Source: Nitrospirales bacterium
GTDB lineage: Bacteria; Nitrospirota; Nitrospiria; Nitrospirales; UBA8639
NCBI GenBank assembly: GCA_012270585.1
Contig: JAAXIB010000037.1
Coordinates: 1 to 42,091, forward strand
Length of the DNA stretch: 42,091 nucleotides
Direction of reading: 5' to 3'
Positions 26,720 to 34,451 of the stretch are shown here, piece after piece; position 1 is the stretch's first letter, and each line of letters begins with the position of its first letter. The translations under genes and the position numbers were made by a program. The notes under the pieces are model-generated. The model saw only the letters and a program-made list of their open reading frames with translations. It was not told where the DNA came from and ran no database searches.

Positions 26720-27775
26720 ATGATGCCTTGGCGCGGGGTCATAGAAGAATTCAGGAAGTTTCTTCCGGTCACGGAACGGACGCCGGTGGTCACTCTGTGT
26801 GAAGGCAACACGCCCCTGATTCAAGCCAGCCGGTTGGCCAGACGAATCTGTCCACACGTCGATCTGTATCTCAAGGTGGAAGGGGCCAACCCCACTGCTT
26901 CGTTTAAAGATCGCGGGATGACCCTGGCGGTATCCAAGGCGTTGGAAAAACGCGTTCGTGCGGTCATGTGCGCCTCCACCGGCAATACGTCGGCGTCGGC
27001 CGCAGCCTATGGCGGGAGAGCGGGTTTGCCGGTGTACGTGCTGGTGCCGGCGGGCAAGGTGGCGTTGGGAAAACTGGCTCAGGCCATGGCGCATGGGGCC
27101 ATCGTGATTCAAATCGAGGGCAATTTCGATCAGGCGCTGGCTATCGTCAAGGATCTATGTGCGAACGAGGAATTCGAACTCGTCAACTCGTTGAACCCCT
27201 ATCGCCTGGAAGGACAAAAAACCGCGGCCTTGGAAGTCTGTGATCAGTTGGGCCGCGCTCCCTCGTACCATTGTCTGCCGGTGGGTAACGCCGGGAATAT
27301 CTCGGCGTATTGGAAAGGATACAAGGAATACCGGACAGCGGGCCAGATCGCGCACTGCCCGAAAATGATGGGCTTTCAGGCCCAGGGGGCGGCGCCGATC
27401 GTGCGAGGCCACGTGATTGAACACCCTCAGACGGTGGCGACGGCCATTCGTATCGGCAATCCTGCGAGTTGGAAGCTCGCCGTGCAGGCCGTGGAGGAAT
27501 CCGCCGGAGCGATCCAGATGGTGACGGATGAAGAAATTCTTGAAGCGTATCAGGCGCTCGCCAATGAAGAAGGGGTCTTCTGTGAGCCCGCGTCGGCTGC
27601 CTCGGTGGCCGGATTGACCAAGTGCAGCCAAGCCGGATTGTTCCCTGAAGGGGCCACGGTCGTCTGCACGTTGACCGGCCATGGCCTGAAGGATCCGGAT
27701 ATCGCCGTTGAAATCTCACCAAAAACCCTGACGGTCAAAGCCACACGGGAAGACGTGCTGGCGTTGCTGAGATAA
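26720..27775 (+). CDS. thrC: threonine synthase
   Basis: PLP enzyme converting O-phosphohomoserine to threonine. Start: GTG (26717) and two ATGs (26720, 26723) follow one another; ATG 26720 is chosen, with GAGGGA just upstream. 351 residues, the short threonine-synthase form. The PLP lysine is Lys63 in NPTASFKDRGMT. Others: ASTGNTSASAAAYGGRAGL, ELVNSLNPYRLEGQKTAALE, PVGNAGNISAYWKGYKEY, and FCEPASAASVAGL. A 66-base gap containing a run of ten C separates it from hom. Confidence 0.96.
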   Translation: MMPWRGVIEEFRKFLPVTERTPVVTLCEGNTPLIQASRLARRICPHVDLYLKVEGANPTASFKDRGMTLAVSKALEKRVRAVMCASTGNTSASAAAYGGRAGLPVYVLVPAGKVALGKLAQAMAHGAIVIQIEGNFDQALAIVKDLCANEEFELVNSLNPYRLEGQKTAALEVCDQLGRAPSYHCLPVGNAGNISAYWKGYKEYRTAGQIAHCPKMMGFQAQGAAPIVRGHVIEHPQTVATAIRIGNPASWKLAVQAVEESAGAIQMVTDEEILEAYQALANEEGVFCEPASAASVAGLTKCSQAGLFPEGATVVCTLTGHGLKDPDIAVEISPKTLTVKATREDVLALLR

Positions 27776-27990
27776 CTCCGTAGGGGACATGTGGCGTCAT
27801 GAGGCATGTCCTTTCCTCCGTAGGAGACGGCCCCCGTGCCGTCCCGAATGGACGACAAAGAGTTGCAGCAGGAGCCAGAGATCATGGCCTGTGTAGCAGC
27901 AGCCCTGATCGCCTGTCTGCCGACAGGCGGGCGGTCCGCGACATGTCTCGTGCGGCCTAAGGGAAGACTTTTTCAGCGAGGTGACACCTG
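27776..27990 (+). other. gap between thrC and lysC with three palindromes
   Basis: No gene seen. Stems: GGACATG/CATGTCC (27785-27811, 13-base loop, three T after it, a weak terminator candidate for thrC); GACGGC/GCCGTC within 27825-27844, a member of the GACGGC hairpin family also at 33576; and GCCTGTC/GACAGGC (27911-27928, loop TGCC). A stretch TGCGGCCTAAGGGAAG near 27953 resembles TGCGGCCTGAGGGAGG near 40680. No lysine riboswitch was recognised. Confidence 0.5.
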
Positions 27991-29232
27991 ATGGCGCTGT
28001 TAGTCGAAAAATTCGGCGGGACGTCCGTCGGAAACATTGAACGAATCCACCGGATTGCCGAACTGATAGAGCAGACCTATCGAGTGGGCAACCAGGTCGT
28101 GGTGGTCGTGTCCGCCATGAGTGGGGAGACGGATCGGCTGTTGCGGCTGGCCCATGAAATCACCCCGCAACCGGATGACCGGGAACTCGACATGTTGTTA
28201 TCGTCCGGAGAGCGTGTGACCATTGCCCTGCTGGCGATGAAACTGAGGAGCCGCGGTATCAATGCGCGTTCATTTACCGGGCGCCAGGTCGGGATTGTGA
28301 CCAACAGTTCGCATACGCGGGCTCGCATTGAGAAAGTGATGGCCGATCCCGTGAAGCAGGCTCTTGCGCAAGGGGTTCTTCCCATTGTAGCAGGGTTTCA
28401 AGGCGTCAACGAACGCTCGGAAGTCACCACGCTCGGACGAGGGGGATCGGATCTGACGGCCGTGGCGTTGGCCGCAACGTTGAAAGCCGACCGGTGCGTC
28501 ATCTTTACCGACGTGGACGGCGTCTACACCACGGACCCCAACGTGGTTCCCTCGGCCAGGCGGATTTCGAAGCTGTCCTATGAAGAAATGCTGGAACTGG
28601 CGAGTTTGGGGGCGAAAGTCCTCCAGGCGCGTTCCGTGGAATTTGCAGCGAAATACAGGGTTCCGGTACAAGTAAAATCGAGTTTCCGGGAAGGAGAAGG
28701 TACCCTTGTGACGCATGAAGACGTTGATATGGAACAGGCGGTGGTGTCCGGAGTCACGGGCGACCGGAACCAGGCCAAGATCACCGTGGTGGGCGTTCCG
28801 GATAAACCGGGCATTGCGGCGAACCTCTTCGGCGTCGTGGCGGAACACGCCATCGTGGTGGATATGATTATTCAAAACGTGAGCTACCAGGATGCGTTGA
28901 CGGATATTTCCTTTACGGTGCCACGGAGCGATCTGGCCCGTGCGATGGCCTTGGTCACGCAAACGGCCGCCGAAATCGACGCAGGGGCCGTCGAAGTCAA
29001 GGGAGAAATTGCCAAGGTGTCGCTGGTGGGAGTCGGCATGCGGTCCCATTCGGGAGTGGCGTCACGAATGTTCCAAACGCTCGCACGCGAACAAATCAAC
29101 ATCATGATGATCAGCACGTCCGAAATCAAGATTTCCTGTGTCTTGGATGAACGCGACGTGGACAGAGCCGTCCGGGCTCTCCATGAGGAATTCGGACTGG
29201 ACAAGGCGCCTGAAAACACCGAAGCGCCGTGA
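27991..29232 (+). CDS. lysC: aspartate kinase (aspartokinase)
   Basis: Phosphorylates aspartate, the first step to lysine, threonine, methionine and isoleucine precursors. 413 residues, monofunctional. Kinase domain about 1-250: start MALLVEKFGGTSVGNIERI (KFGGTS at 7-12), VVVVSAMSGETDRLL, LLSSGERVTIALLAMKL, and FQGVNERSEVTTLGRGGSDL and FTDVDGVYTTDPNVVPSAR. Two ACT domains follow (about 265-340 and 345-405, with VSLVGVGMRSHSGVASRMF), the usual site of lysine/threonine feedback. GAGGTG precedes the ATG at a good distance. Confidence 0.97.
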   Translation: MALLVEKFGGTSVGNIERIHRIAELIEQTYRVGNQVVVVVSAMSGETDRLLRLAHEITPQPDDRELDMLLSSGERVTIALLAMKLRSRGINARSFTGRQVGIVTNSSHTRARIEKVMADPVKQALAQGVLPIVAGFQGVNERSEVTTLGRGGSDLTAVALAATLKADRCVIFTDVDGVYTTDPNVVPSARRISKLSYEEMLELASLGAKVLQARSVEFAAKYRVPVQVKSSFREGEGTLVTHEDVDMEQAVVSGVTGDRNQAKITVVGVPDKPGIAANLFGVVAEHAIVVDMIIQNVSYQDALTDISFTVPRSDLARAMALVTQTAAEIDAGAVEVKGEIAKVSLVGVGMRSHSGVASRMFQTLAREQINIMMISTSEIKISCVLDERDVDRAVRALHEEFGLDKAPENTEAP

Positions 29233-29329
29233 AGAGGCCTTGAAAAAGAAAACGTGATTCGAGTATGTACGCAGAAACATCCCTCCGCCTGATGCGGGCG
29301 ATGCCGGGCTGATGGGGACTGGGAGCATG

Positions 29330-30928
29330 ATGACGAATCCTTTGGAAATTTACGATACCACGCTTCGAGACGGCGCGCAGGCCGAAGACGTGAGTTTTTC
29401 GGTTGACGACAAGGTTCGCATCGCGCAGAAACTCGATGAGTTGGGCATCCATTTCATCGAGGGAGGCTGGCCCGGGGCCAATCCCCGGGATATCGAGTTC
29501 TTTCAGGCCATCCGGGCGATTCCGCTGCAACACGCAAGAATCGTGGCATTCGGCTCGACCCGCAAGGCCAATCAATCAGCCGAGACCGATGCCAATCTCC
29601 AGGCGCTCCTGGCCGCGGAAACCAAAATCATCACCCTGTTCGGGAAGAGCTGGACGTTCCACGTGACGGAGGCGTTGGGCACTGCGTTGGAAACCAATCT
29701 TGAACTGATCGGGGATTCCATTGCGTACTTGCGCGCCCACGGGAAACAGGTCTTTTACGACGCGGAACACTTCTTCGACGGGTTTAAGGCCGATCCCGCC
29801 TATGCCATGCAGACGATCCAAGCGGCAGCCGAGGGCGGTGCCGAACGAATCATTCTCTGTGACACCAACGGCGGCACCATGCCGTGGGAAGTCCAAGCCA
29901 TTTGGGCGCAGGTGAAGCCGGCGTGCCGGGTGCCCCTGGGCATTCATGCGCATAATGACGCGGAAATGGCGGTGGCGAATACCTTGGTGGCCGTTCAGCA
30001 GGGCGCGCGACAAGTGCAGGGGACCATCAACGGGATCGGGGAGCGGTGCGGGAACGTCAATCTCTGTTCCGTGCTGGCCAATCTCGAGTTGAAGATGAAG
30101 ACCGGAGTGTTGGGAGGCGAGCGGATACGGCAACTCCGGAACGTCTCCAATTTCGTTTCTGAAATTGCGAACCTGCTGCCGAATAAACGGCAGCCCTACG
30201 TCGGGGACGCGGCGTTTGCCCATAAGGGGGGAGTCCACATCCACGCCGTGCAGAAAAATGCCCAAACGTATGAGCATATTGCTCCGGAATCGGTGGGCAA
30301 CCGGCAACGGGTGCTGATTTCTGACAATACCGGCCGGAGTGGGGTGGTCCAGAAGGTGGAAAGTTTGGGTTTCAGCCTCTCCAAGGACCATCCGCATCTT
30401 CAGGAACTGCTGGCCCGACTCAAGAGCCTGGAACGGGACGGGTACCAGTATGAAGGGGCTGAAGGATCATTCGAGTTGCTGGTCCGGGAAGCGATGGGAA
30501 CGCATCGCCCCTCGTTTGAATTGTTGGGCTTGCGGGTCATCGTCGAGAAACGACACGCCGATGAGGTGCCGATTACGGAAGCCACGATCAAGGTGAAGGT
30601 CGATCAGACCGTGGAACAGACCGCGGCGGAAGGTGACGGGCCCGTCAATGCGCTGGATAATGCCTTACGGAAAGCCCTTGAAAAATTTTACCCCGAACTC
30701 CGCGAAGTCCAGTTGTTGGACTACAAGGTGCGCGTGTTGGCGGGCAGTCATGGAACCGGGTCAAGGGTCAGGGTGCTGATTGAATCCGGCGACCATAAAA
30801 GTACCTGGGGCACGGTGGGCGTGTCGGAGAATATTATCGAAGCCAGTTGGCAAGCCCTGGCGGACAGCATCGAGTACAAGCTGCTGAAAAGCGAGTCCGG
30901 TGAGCAAGTTGAATCAAGTAAGGGTTAA
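29330..30928 (+). CDS. cimA: (R)-citramalate synthase
   Basis: Condenses pyruvate with acetyl-CoA to (R)-citramalate, opening a threonine-independent route to 2-oxobutanoate and isoleucine. 532 residues from ATG 29330; ATGs at 29312 and 29327 are alternatives. TIM-barrel domain: PLEIYDTTLRDGAQAEDVSF, FIEGGWPGANPRD (typical of the CimA type rather than LeuA), FGKSWTFHVTEAL, LCDTNGGTMPWEV, LGIHAHNDAEMAVANTLVAV and GTINGIGERCGNVNLCS. The LeuA-type C-terminal regulatory domain follows (about 420-515). Close isopropylmalate- and homocitrate-synthase relatives are possible, but the GGWPGANP block and length favour CimA. Confidence 0.93.
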   Translation: MTNPLEIYDTTLRDGAQAEDVSFSVDDKVRIAQKLDELGIHFIEGGWPGANPRDIEFFQAIRAIPLQHARIVAFGSTRKANQSAETDANLQALLAAETKIITLFGKSWTFHVTEALGTALETNLELIGDSIAYLRAHGKQVFYDAEHFFDGFKADPAYAMQTIQAAAEGGAERIILCDTNGGTMPWEVQAIWAQVKPACRVPLGIHAHNDAEMAVANTLVAVQQGARQVQGTINGIGERCGNVNLCSVLANLELKMKTGVLGGERIRQLRNVSNFVSEIANLLPNKRQPYVGDAAFAHKGGVHIHAVQKNAQTYEHIAPESVGNRQRVLISDNTGRSGVVQKVESLGFSLSKDHPHLQELLARLKSLERDGYQYEGAEGSFELLVREAMGTHRPSFELLGLRVIVEKRHADEVPITEATIKVKVDQTVEQTAAEGDGPVNALDNALRKALEKFYPELREVQLLDYKVRVLAGSHGTGSRVRVLIESGDHKSTWGTVGVSENIIEASWQALADSIEYKLLKSESGEQVESSKG

Positions 30929-30943
30929 TACCTGTTGTCGTTC

Positions 30944-30972
30944 TTGACAATCGGGTGTCCGCTCGATACGTT
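30944..30972 (+). promoter_or_regulatory. candidate promoter of the IHF/HU gene
   Basis: TTGACA (30944-30949), 17-base spacer, TACGTT (30967-30972). It starts 16 bases after the cimA stop and leaves a leader of about 35 bases. Confidence 0.55.
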
Positions 30973-31015
30973 GCAGGGCCGGACTCCCTCGAGCAAGAAG
31001 ATTCCGGGGTGGGCT

Positions 31016-31291
31016 ATGCGTAAAGCCGACATTGCCAATCGCATCTGTGAACAAGTAGGCGTTTCCAAAACCGAAGCCATGGAGTTGGTGGAGTACGTCT
31101 TGCATTGCATGAAAGAGGTGCTGCGCAAGGGCGAGGCGGTGAAAATTGCGGGATTCGGAAATTTTATGGTGCGAAGCAAAGGAGAGCGTAAGGGGCGGAA
31201 TCCTCGAACCGGTGAAGAAATTGCCATCACCCCTCGAAGGGTGGTCACCTTTCGTGCGAGTCAAATTTTCAAACGAGACGTGAATTCATAG
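31016..31291 (+). CDS. ihfA: integration host factor alpha / HU-family DNA-bending protein
   Basis: 91 residues from ATG 31016. The frame stays open to 30935, but that extension covers the promoter. Signatures: MRKADIANRICEQVGVSKTE, AVKIAGFGNFMVRSKGERKG, then GRNPRTGEEIAITPRRVVTF and the terminal ASQIFKRDVN. GRNP with GEEI fits the IhfA/HU beta-arm; the merR-type gene immediately downstream is the conserved ihfA neighbour. Assignment to IHF-alpha rather than HU rests on that context. Confidence 0.88.
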   Translation: MRKADIANRICEQVGVSKTEAMELVEYVLHCMKEVLRKGEAVKIAGFGNFMVRSKGERKGRNPRTGEEIAITPRRVVTFRASQIFKRDVNS

Positions 31292-31332
31292 GGCCAACCT
31301 CGTGCATCGGCCGGCAGGAGGCCGTCGTACTC

Positions 31333-31698
31333 GTGGCGAGTAAATTCCCGGACAAGGCGTTTTACAAGATTGGCGAAGTCAGCACGATCACGAAATTACC
31401 GGCTTCCGTGCTGCGTTTCTGGGAATCCGAGTTCAGTTTCCTGCGCCCCAGAAAGAGTCAGGGCCGGCACCGGGTGTATGATAAACAGACGATCGAAGTC
31501 GTCCTGGAAATCAAACGGATGCTCTATGAGGAAGGCTATACCATCACGGGTCTCAAACGATACTGGCGTCGTCGGCGAGGTCGGGAGAGCCCAGCCGTGC
31601 CGGGTGGGCAGGTCCAGCAAATCAAAGCAGAACTCCAGGACATCCTGAATATCTTGAATGCCTCGGGACGTCAGAAGACCGGAACCTCCCCGCAGTAA
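31333..31698 (+). CDS. MerR-family transcriptional regulator
   Basis: 121 residues from GTG 31333. An AGGAGG lies about 12 bases upstream. N-terminal winged-helix MerR domain (about 9-80): FYKIGEVSTITKLPASVLRF, then WESEFSFLRPRKSQGRHRVY and the helix YDKQTIEVVLEIKRMLYEEG and YTITGLKRYW. A short coiled tail (VQQIKAELQDILNILNAS) would dimerise. No Cys metal-sensor pattern is present, so the signal is unknown. It is one of the small MerR-like genes that sit next to ihfA in many bacteria; 41 bases follow ihfA. Confidence 0.9.
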   Translation: MASKFPDKAFYKIGEVSTITKLPASVLRFWESEFSFLRPRKSQGRHRVYDKQTIEVVLEIKRMLYEEGYTITGLKRYWRRRRGRESPAVPGGQVQQIKAELQDILNILNASGRQKTGTSPQ

Positions 31699-31741
31699 AC
31701 CGAAAAGATGTTCAGCCTTCCTCCAGTGATGGAATCATTGT

Positions 31742-31818
31742 CGGGGCGTGGCGCAGCCCGGTAGCGCACTCGCTTGGGGTGCGAGAGGTCGGCCGTTCAA
31801 ATCGGCTCGCCCCGACCA
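31742..31818 (+). tRNA. tRNA-Pro(GGG)
   Basis: A 77-base cloverleaf. Acceptor CGGGGCG/CGCCCCG, discriminator A and encoded CCA; D arm GCGC/GCGC; anticodon stem CTCGC/GCGAG with loop TTGGGGT and anticodon GGG; T arm GGCCG/CGGCT with TTCAAAT loop (one G-U pair). It lies 43 bases after the MerR gene. Confidence 0.97.
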
Positions 31819-31948
31819 TGACCATTGCCCTTCTCATCAGTTAGGCAGTCATCTCTCCTTCGTGACAAAAGCGCTGACGTAGATCAACATCCCGGGTCAG
31901 GGGAAGAACGTGGGATTCGTTCCTTCTCAGGCTTGCGACAAGCGGGAA

Positions 31949-32203
31949 TCAGGCTTGAAGATCATCCTCTTCTTCGATGAGATCTTCGCTCTCCGGCATG
32001 CCATAGGCCACAAATTTGGCATAGGACAGATAGATGCTGCTGCTGTCTTTCATGGCCTTTGTCCCGGCGGTCATGCGTTCGAGTTTTCGGGCATCCGCGC
32101 CCTCCGCGGATTGGAGGGAAATCAGATAGTGATTGAGGACCTCGTTATAGCGTTGCATGGACCGTTCAACGTCCAAGTAGGCCTGCATTAACTGGTCGTT
32201 CAT
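31949..32203 (-). CDS. small conserved-looking hypothetical protein
   Basis: 84 residues, no signal peptide or membrane segment. It is mostly helical by appearance (MNDQLMQAYLDVERSMQRYN, then EVLNHYLISLQSAEG) and ends in a very acidic tail (PESEDLIEEEDDLQA). GGGAGGT sits a few bases ahead of the ATG on the minus strand, an excellent ribosome binding site, which with the clean composition supports a real gene. I do not recognise the family. It is encoded against the flow of its neighbours and has its own candidate promoter. Confidence 0.75.
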   Translation of the reverse strand: MNDQLMQAYLDVERSMQRYNEVLNHYLISLQSAEGADARKLERMTAGTKAMKDSSSIYLSYAKFVAYGMPESEDLIEEEDDLQA

Positions 32204-32229
32204 GAGTTACCTCCCGGATGTAGCGGCTC

Positions 32230-32258
32230 ACCTTACACAAGGCTCCCGTCATGGTCAA
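32230..32258 (-). promoter_or_regulatory. candidate promoter of the 84-residue protein gene
   Basis: Minus strand: -35 TTGACC (32258-32253), 17-base spacer, -10 TAAGGT (32235-32230). The -35 is five of six; the -10 is weak. Confidence 0.4.
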
Positions 32259-32337
32259 CATCTGCAGGGGTTCGCCACTCTTCAATGACAAGAGTCGGGG
32301 ACAGGCTTTGGCACGCGGGTTAACGGACGAGCGTTTC

Positions 32338-32473
32338 CCCCTCCCCTTTGTAAGGGGAATTATAAAGAATAGTGGACAATGACAGTCCTTCAAAGAAAAA
32401 TGCCTTGATGGGCCGCATCTCATGCGGCCGGGAAAAGACTATTCAGTGTAATTCCCTTACAAAGGAGGGGAAT
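32338..32473. repeat. MITE-like nested inverted-repeat element
   Basis: Three nested inverted repeats share one centre. Outer arms of about 23-25 bases: CCCCTCCCCTTTGTAAGGGG at the left, and the complement of that pattern (TTCCCTTACAAAGGAGGGG) at the right. Middle arms GAATAGT (32367-32373) and ACTATTC (32438-32444). Inner arms GGCCGCAT (32411-32418) and ATGCGGCC (32422-32429) with a CTC loop. No coding capacity. The outer arms recur at 40575-40665 around a different core. The right arm supplies an AGGAGGGG 12 bases ahead of the DUF1295 start codon. Confidence 0.75.
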
Positions 32474-32482
32474 CGGGCGATC

Positions 32483-33265
32483 ATGAACTGGGGACTCCCC
32501 GTATGGGCTTGGCTGCTGACCACACCCATGATGGTGGGGCTGTGGCTGGGCTACCGCTGGGTGTACCGGAACGCGTCGTTGGCGGACGTGGGGTTTTGTG
32601 TGGGATTCGGCCTGGTGGCCATCGGCTTCGGTCTGGCGACCACTGGTGACATCAGTCATCGATTGGTGGTCGCCGCCATGGCAACGGGATACGCGGTTCG
32701 CCTCGCGGCGTACCTTGCGGCCAACCGGGTCCGTGGCGCCAAAGAAGATCAACGGTACCGGTCGCTTCGAGGAAGATTGGGTAATCGGGCGGAGTGGTAT
32801 TTTTTTGTGTATTTCGTCGGACAAGCCGTTGCCATCGCCGTCTTCTCGATTCCCTTGTTGGTTTTGATGTCCAATCCCGACCCCGCTTGGCAGGTATGGG
32901 AAGTCCTGGGGGTGATCGTCTGGGCAATTGGGGTAGGAGGAGAAACCGTGGCGGATGACCAATTGAATCGGTTTCGGCGAGACCCCGGCAATAAAGGCAA
33001 AACCTGTCGACGGGGACTGTGGCGATATTCCCGGCACCCCAATTACTTCTTTGAAGGCGTGCACTGGTGTGCCTACGTGGTGATGGGCATCGGATTGTCC
33101 GGCTGGTGGCTGACGCTGGTGGGCCCGGTCGTCATGATCGGCGCCTTGCTCAAGGTGACGGGCATCCCCATGGCCGAAGCCCAGGCCTTAGCCAGCCGGG
33201 GCGAGGACTACCGGGAGTACCAACGGACCACCAATGCGTTCATCCCATGGTTTCCCAGGGACTGA
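32483..33265 (+). CDS. DUF1295 integral membrane protein (steroid-reductase/ICMT-like)
   Basis: 260 residues from ATG 32483. The frame is open to 32372, but that part lies inside the repeat element. About six to seven hydrophobic segments (for example VWAWLLTTPMMVGLWLGY, GFCVGFGLVAIGFGLAT, FFVYFVGQAVAIAVFSIPLL, GVIVWAIGVGGETVAD). The family signature is visible: DDQLNRFRRDPGNKGKTCRR then GLWRYSRHPNYFFEGVHWC, shared with isoprenylcysteine carboxyl methyltransferases and steroid 5-alpha-reductase C-terminal domains. The substrate is unknown. The motif suggests a nucleotide-cofactor-dependent membrane enzyme. Flanked by repeats on both sides. Confidence 0.9.
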   Translation: MNWGLPVWAWLLTTPMMVGLWLGYRWVYRNASLADVGFCVGFGLVAIGFGLATTGDISHRLVVAAMATGYAVRLAAYLAANRVRGAKEDQRYRSLRGRLGNRAEWYFFVYFVGQAVAIAVFSIPLLVLMSNPDPAWQVWEVLGVIVWAIGVGGETVADDQLNRFRRDPGNKGKTCRRGLWRYSRHPNYFFEGVHWCAYVVMGIGLSGWWLTLVGPVVMIGALLKVTGIPMAEAQALASRGEDYREYQRTTNAFIPWFPRD

Positions 33266-33336
33266 CCTGCCTCAAACACCATTCTGTCATTCCTGTATGT
33301 GTTCAGCAATTCGTTGACATGCTCCCCGCCTCCTTC

Positions 33337-33405
33337 TGTCATTCCCGATCCCCGATTACAAATGTCGGGGACAGGCTATTTTTAATCGGGAATCCAGAGT
33401 CTTTT
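33337..33405 (+). repeat. nested-palindrome repeat, family TGTCAT, copy with CCCCGA inner stem
   Basis: Begins TGTCATTCCCGAT and ends AATCCAGAGTCTTTT. Outer stem ATTCCCGAT (33341-33349) / ATCGGGAAT (33385-33393); inner stem CCCCGA (33350-33355) / TCGGGG (33365-33370) with a nine-base loop TTACAAATG. A partial copy start (TGTCATTCC) also lies at 33285. The gap 33266-33659 holds only repeats of this and related types, with no gene seen. Confidence 0.85.
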
Positions 33406-33433
33406 CTTGTCCTCCGCTTTGCGAGGAGAACGA

Positions 33434-33464
33434 CCCTGGATCCTCGCGTTCGCAAGGATGACAG
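33434..33464 (-). repeat. TGTCAT-family repeat, short form, inverted
   Basis: Read on the minus strand it begins TGTCATCCTTGCG and ends GAGGATCCAGGG: a single stem ATCCTTGCG / GCGAGGAT-type with an AA loop region and one mismatch. It faces the copy at 33337 head to head, as in paired REP (BIME-like) arrangements. Confidence 0.8.
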
Positions 33465-33513
33465 AAAAAACAATCGGGAGACTTTGTCCGTCAACGAATG
33501 ACTGAACATTTAC

Positions 33514-33550
33514 AATTCCCGACGCTTGTCATCGGGAATCCAGGGTCTTT
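33514..33550 (+). repeat. TGTCAT-family repeat, partial
   Basis: ATTCCCGA / TCGGGAAT stem with loop CGCTTGTCA, followed by CCAGGGTCTTT. The usual TGTC start is degraded. Confidence 0.75.
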
Positions 33551-33575
33551 GCTTTTCCTCAATTCGCGAGGATAC

Positions 33576-33597
33576 GGGACGGCACGCAGGCCGTCCC
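33576..33597. repeat. GACGGC hairpin repeat
   Basis: Perfect 8-bp stem GGGACGGC / GCCGTCCC with a six-base loop ACGCAG. Related hairpins occur at about 27825-27844 and, more diverged, about 40519-40540. It is downstream of DUF1295 and of the minus-strand acidic gene, so it could act as a transcript end, but no T run follows on either strand. Confidence 0.7.
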
Positions 33598-33659
33598 CTA
33601 CGGGATCATGGGGGTGTGGGTATTCTGGTAGGAGCAGGCCTGTGTGCCGGCCCTTTGCG

Positions 33660-33851
33660 CTAGTCGCCTTCGGGCTCGGTGCTGCCGTGTTGGTGGGTCA
33701 CGGCATCTTCTTCAAAGAGTTCAGCCATTTCCTCGGCAATCATGTCGTCTTCGTGAGGCACCGACACCACGTGAATTTCCTTTTTGGCTTTGGGCTCGCC
33801 CGTGTTCGGAGTCGGTTCCTGGGGCGGGGTGGAGGGCTCGGAATCGCTCAT
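33660..33851 (-). CDS. small acidic hypothetical protein (after zinc-ribbon gene)
   Basis: 63 residues. The first third is Pro/Thr/Glu-rich and likely disordered (SEPSTPPQEPTPNTGEPKAK); the rest is acidic with an EIHVVSVPHEDDMIAEEMAE segment that could form a strand and helix. A longer frame upstream (to 34166) runs through the zinc-ribbon gene in another frame and is ignored. The start is 5 bases after the stop of the zinc-ribbon gene, so the two are probably translated together. Not recognised. The short length and low complexity limit confidence. Confidence 0.6.
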   Translation of the reverse strand: MSDSEPSTPPQEPTPNTGEPKAKKEIHVVSVPHEDDMIAEEMAELFEEDAVTHQHGSTEPEGD

Positions 33852-33856
33852 GGGAG

Positions 33857-34216
33857 TTACTCGAAGACTTCCAGAAATGACCGTTCGGTGAAGGAATGCC
33901 CGCAATGCCGGCAAGCCACGAAATAGAGTGACTCCCGCACGGACATGACGATGCGAAAGTCGAGCGTGACTCCCCGATTGCTGCAAACGGGACAGGGGAT
34001 TTCTTTGAGCCAATATTGCACGTCGGGCTGGATTCGGAGATAAAACTCCATATCCGTGTAGACCGGGAAGTGATAGTAGCAGTCCAGGCAGATCCCCTTC
34101 CATTCCCCGTCTTCCTTCATGGACCGGCTGTCGATGCCGAACCGGCTTTTTTTGCACACGGCGCATTTGGCCTGGCTGAGCCGGTTCTGAACGTATTGGA
34201 CATCGAGACTGGACAT
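33857..34216 (-). CDS. zinc-ribbon hypothetical protein with two four-Cys sites
   Basis: 119 residues. Cys pairs at 18/21 (CAVC), 43/46 (CLDC), 75/78 (CPVC) and 102/105 (CRHC) would bind two zinc ions. Between the sites are WKGICLDCYYHFPVYTDMEF and FRIVMSVRESLYFVACRHCG. No enzyme motif, signal peptide or membrane segment. The family is not recognised. Paired with the acidic gene downstream. Such double-ribbon proteins often bind RNA or proteins, but nothing here proves that. Confidence 0.8.
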   Translation of the reverse strand: MSSLDVQYVQNRLSQAKCAVCKKSRFGIDSRSMKEDGEWKGICLDCYYHFPVYTDMEFYLRIQPDVQYWLKEIPCPVCSNRGVTLDFRIVMSVRESLYFVACRHCGHSFTERSFLEVFE

Positions 34217-34257
34217 GACATGCTTTCCGGTGAAGGACGCTCTATGGCTGTGTCAAC

Positions 34258-34286
34258 AGTATAGAAGCCGCAGAGGGTTCGCGCAA
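34258..34286 (-). promoter_or_regulatory. promoter of the zinc-ribbon gene
   Basis: Minus strand: -35 TTGCGC (34286-34281), 17-base spacer, -10 TATACT (34263-34258). The -10 is 41 bases before the start codon. Confidence 0.55.
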
Positions 34287-34451
34287 CCGCCGTCGGGGTG
34301 GCGTATGTGATCACGGCTTCGTTGACAGAACCAGGGACTGCCTCCACGATAGCGGTCATTGATACGAAAATAAAAAATTGTTCATAAAAATCAAGAAGTC
34401 AGAAATTAGACATTCTGGAGACCGGAACGCCCCATTTTCATCCCTTGGGGC

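Noticed and set aside
27776-27990. A lysine riboswitch ahead of lysC
   Set aside because: The gap is short, filled with unrelated palindromes, and shows none of the conserved lysine-riboswitch blocks I know.
32411-32429. GGCCGCAT hairpin as an intrinsic terminator
   Set aside because: No T run on either strand; it is the core of a larger nested inverted repeat.
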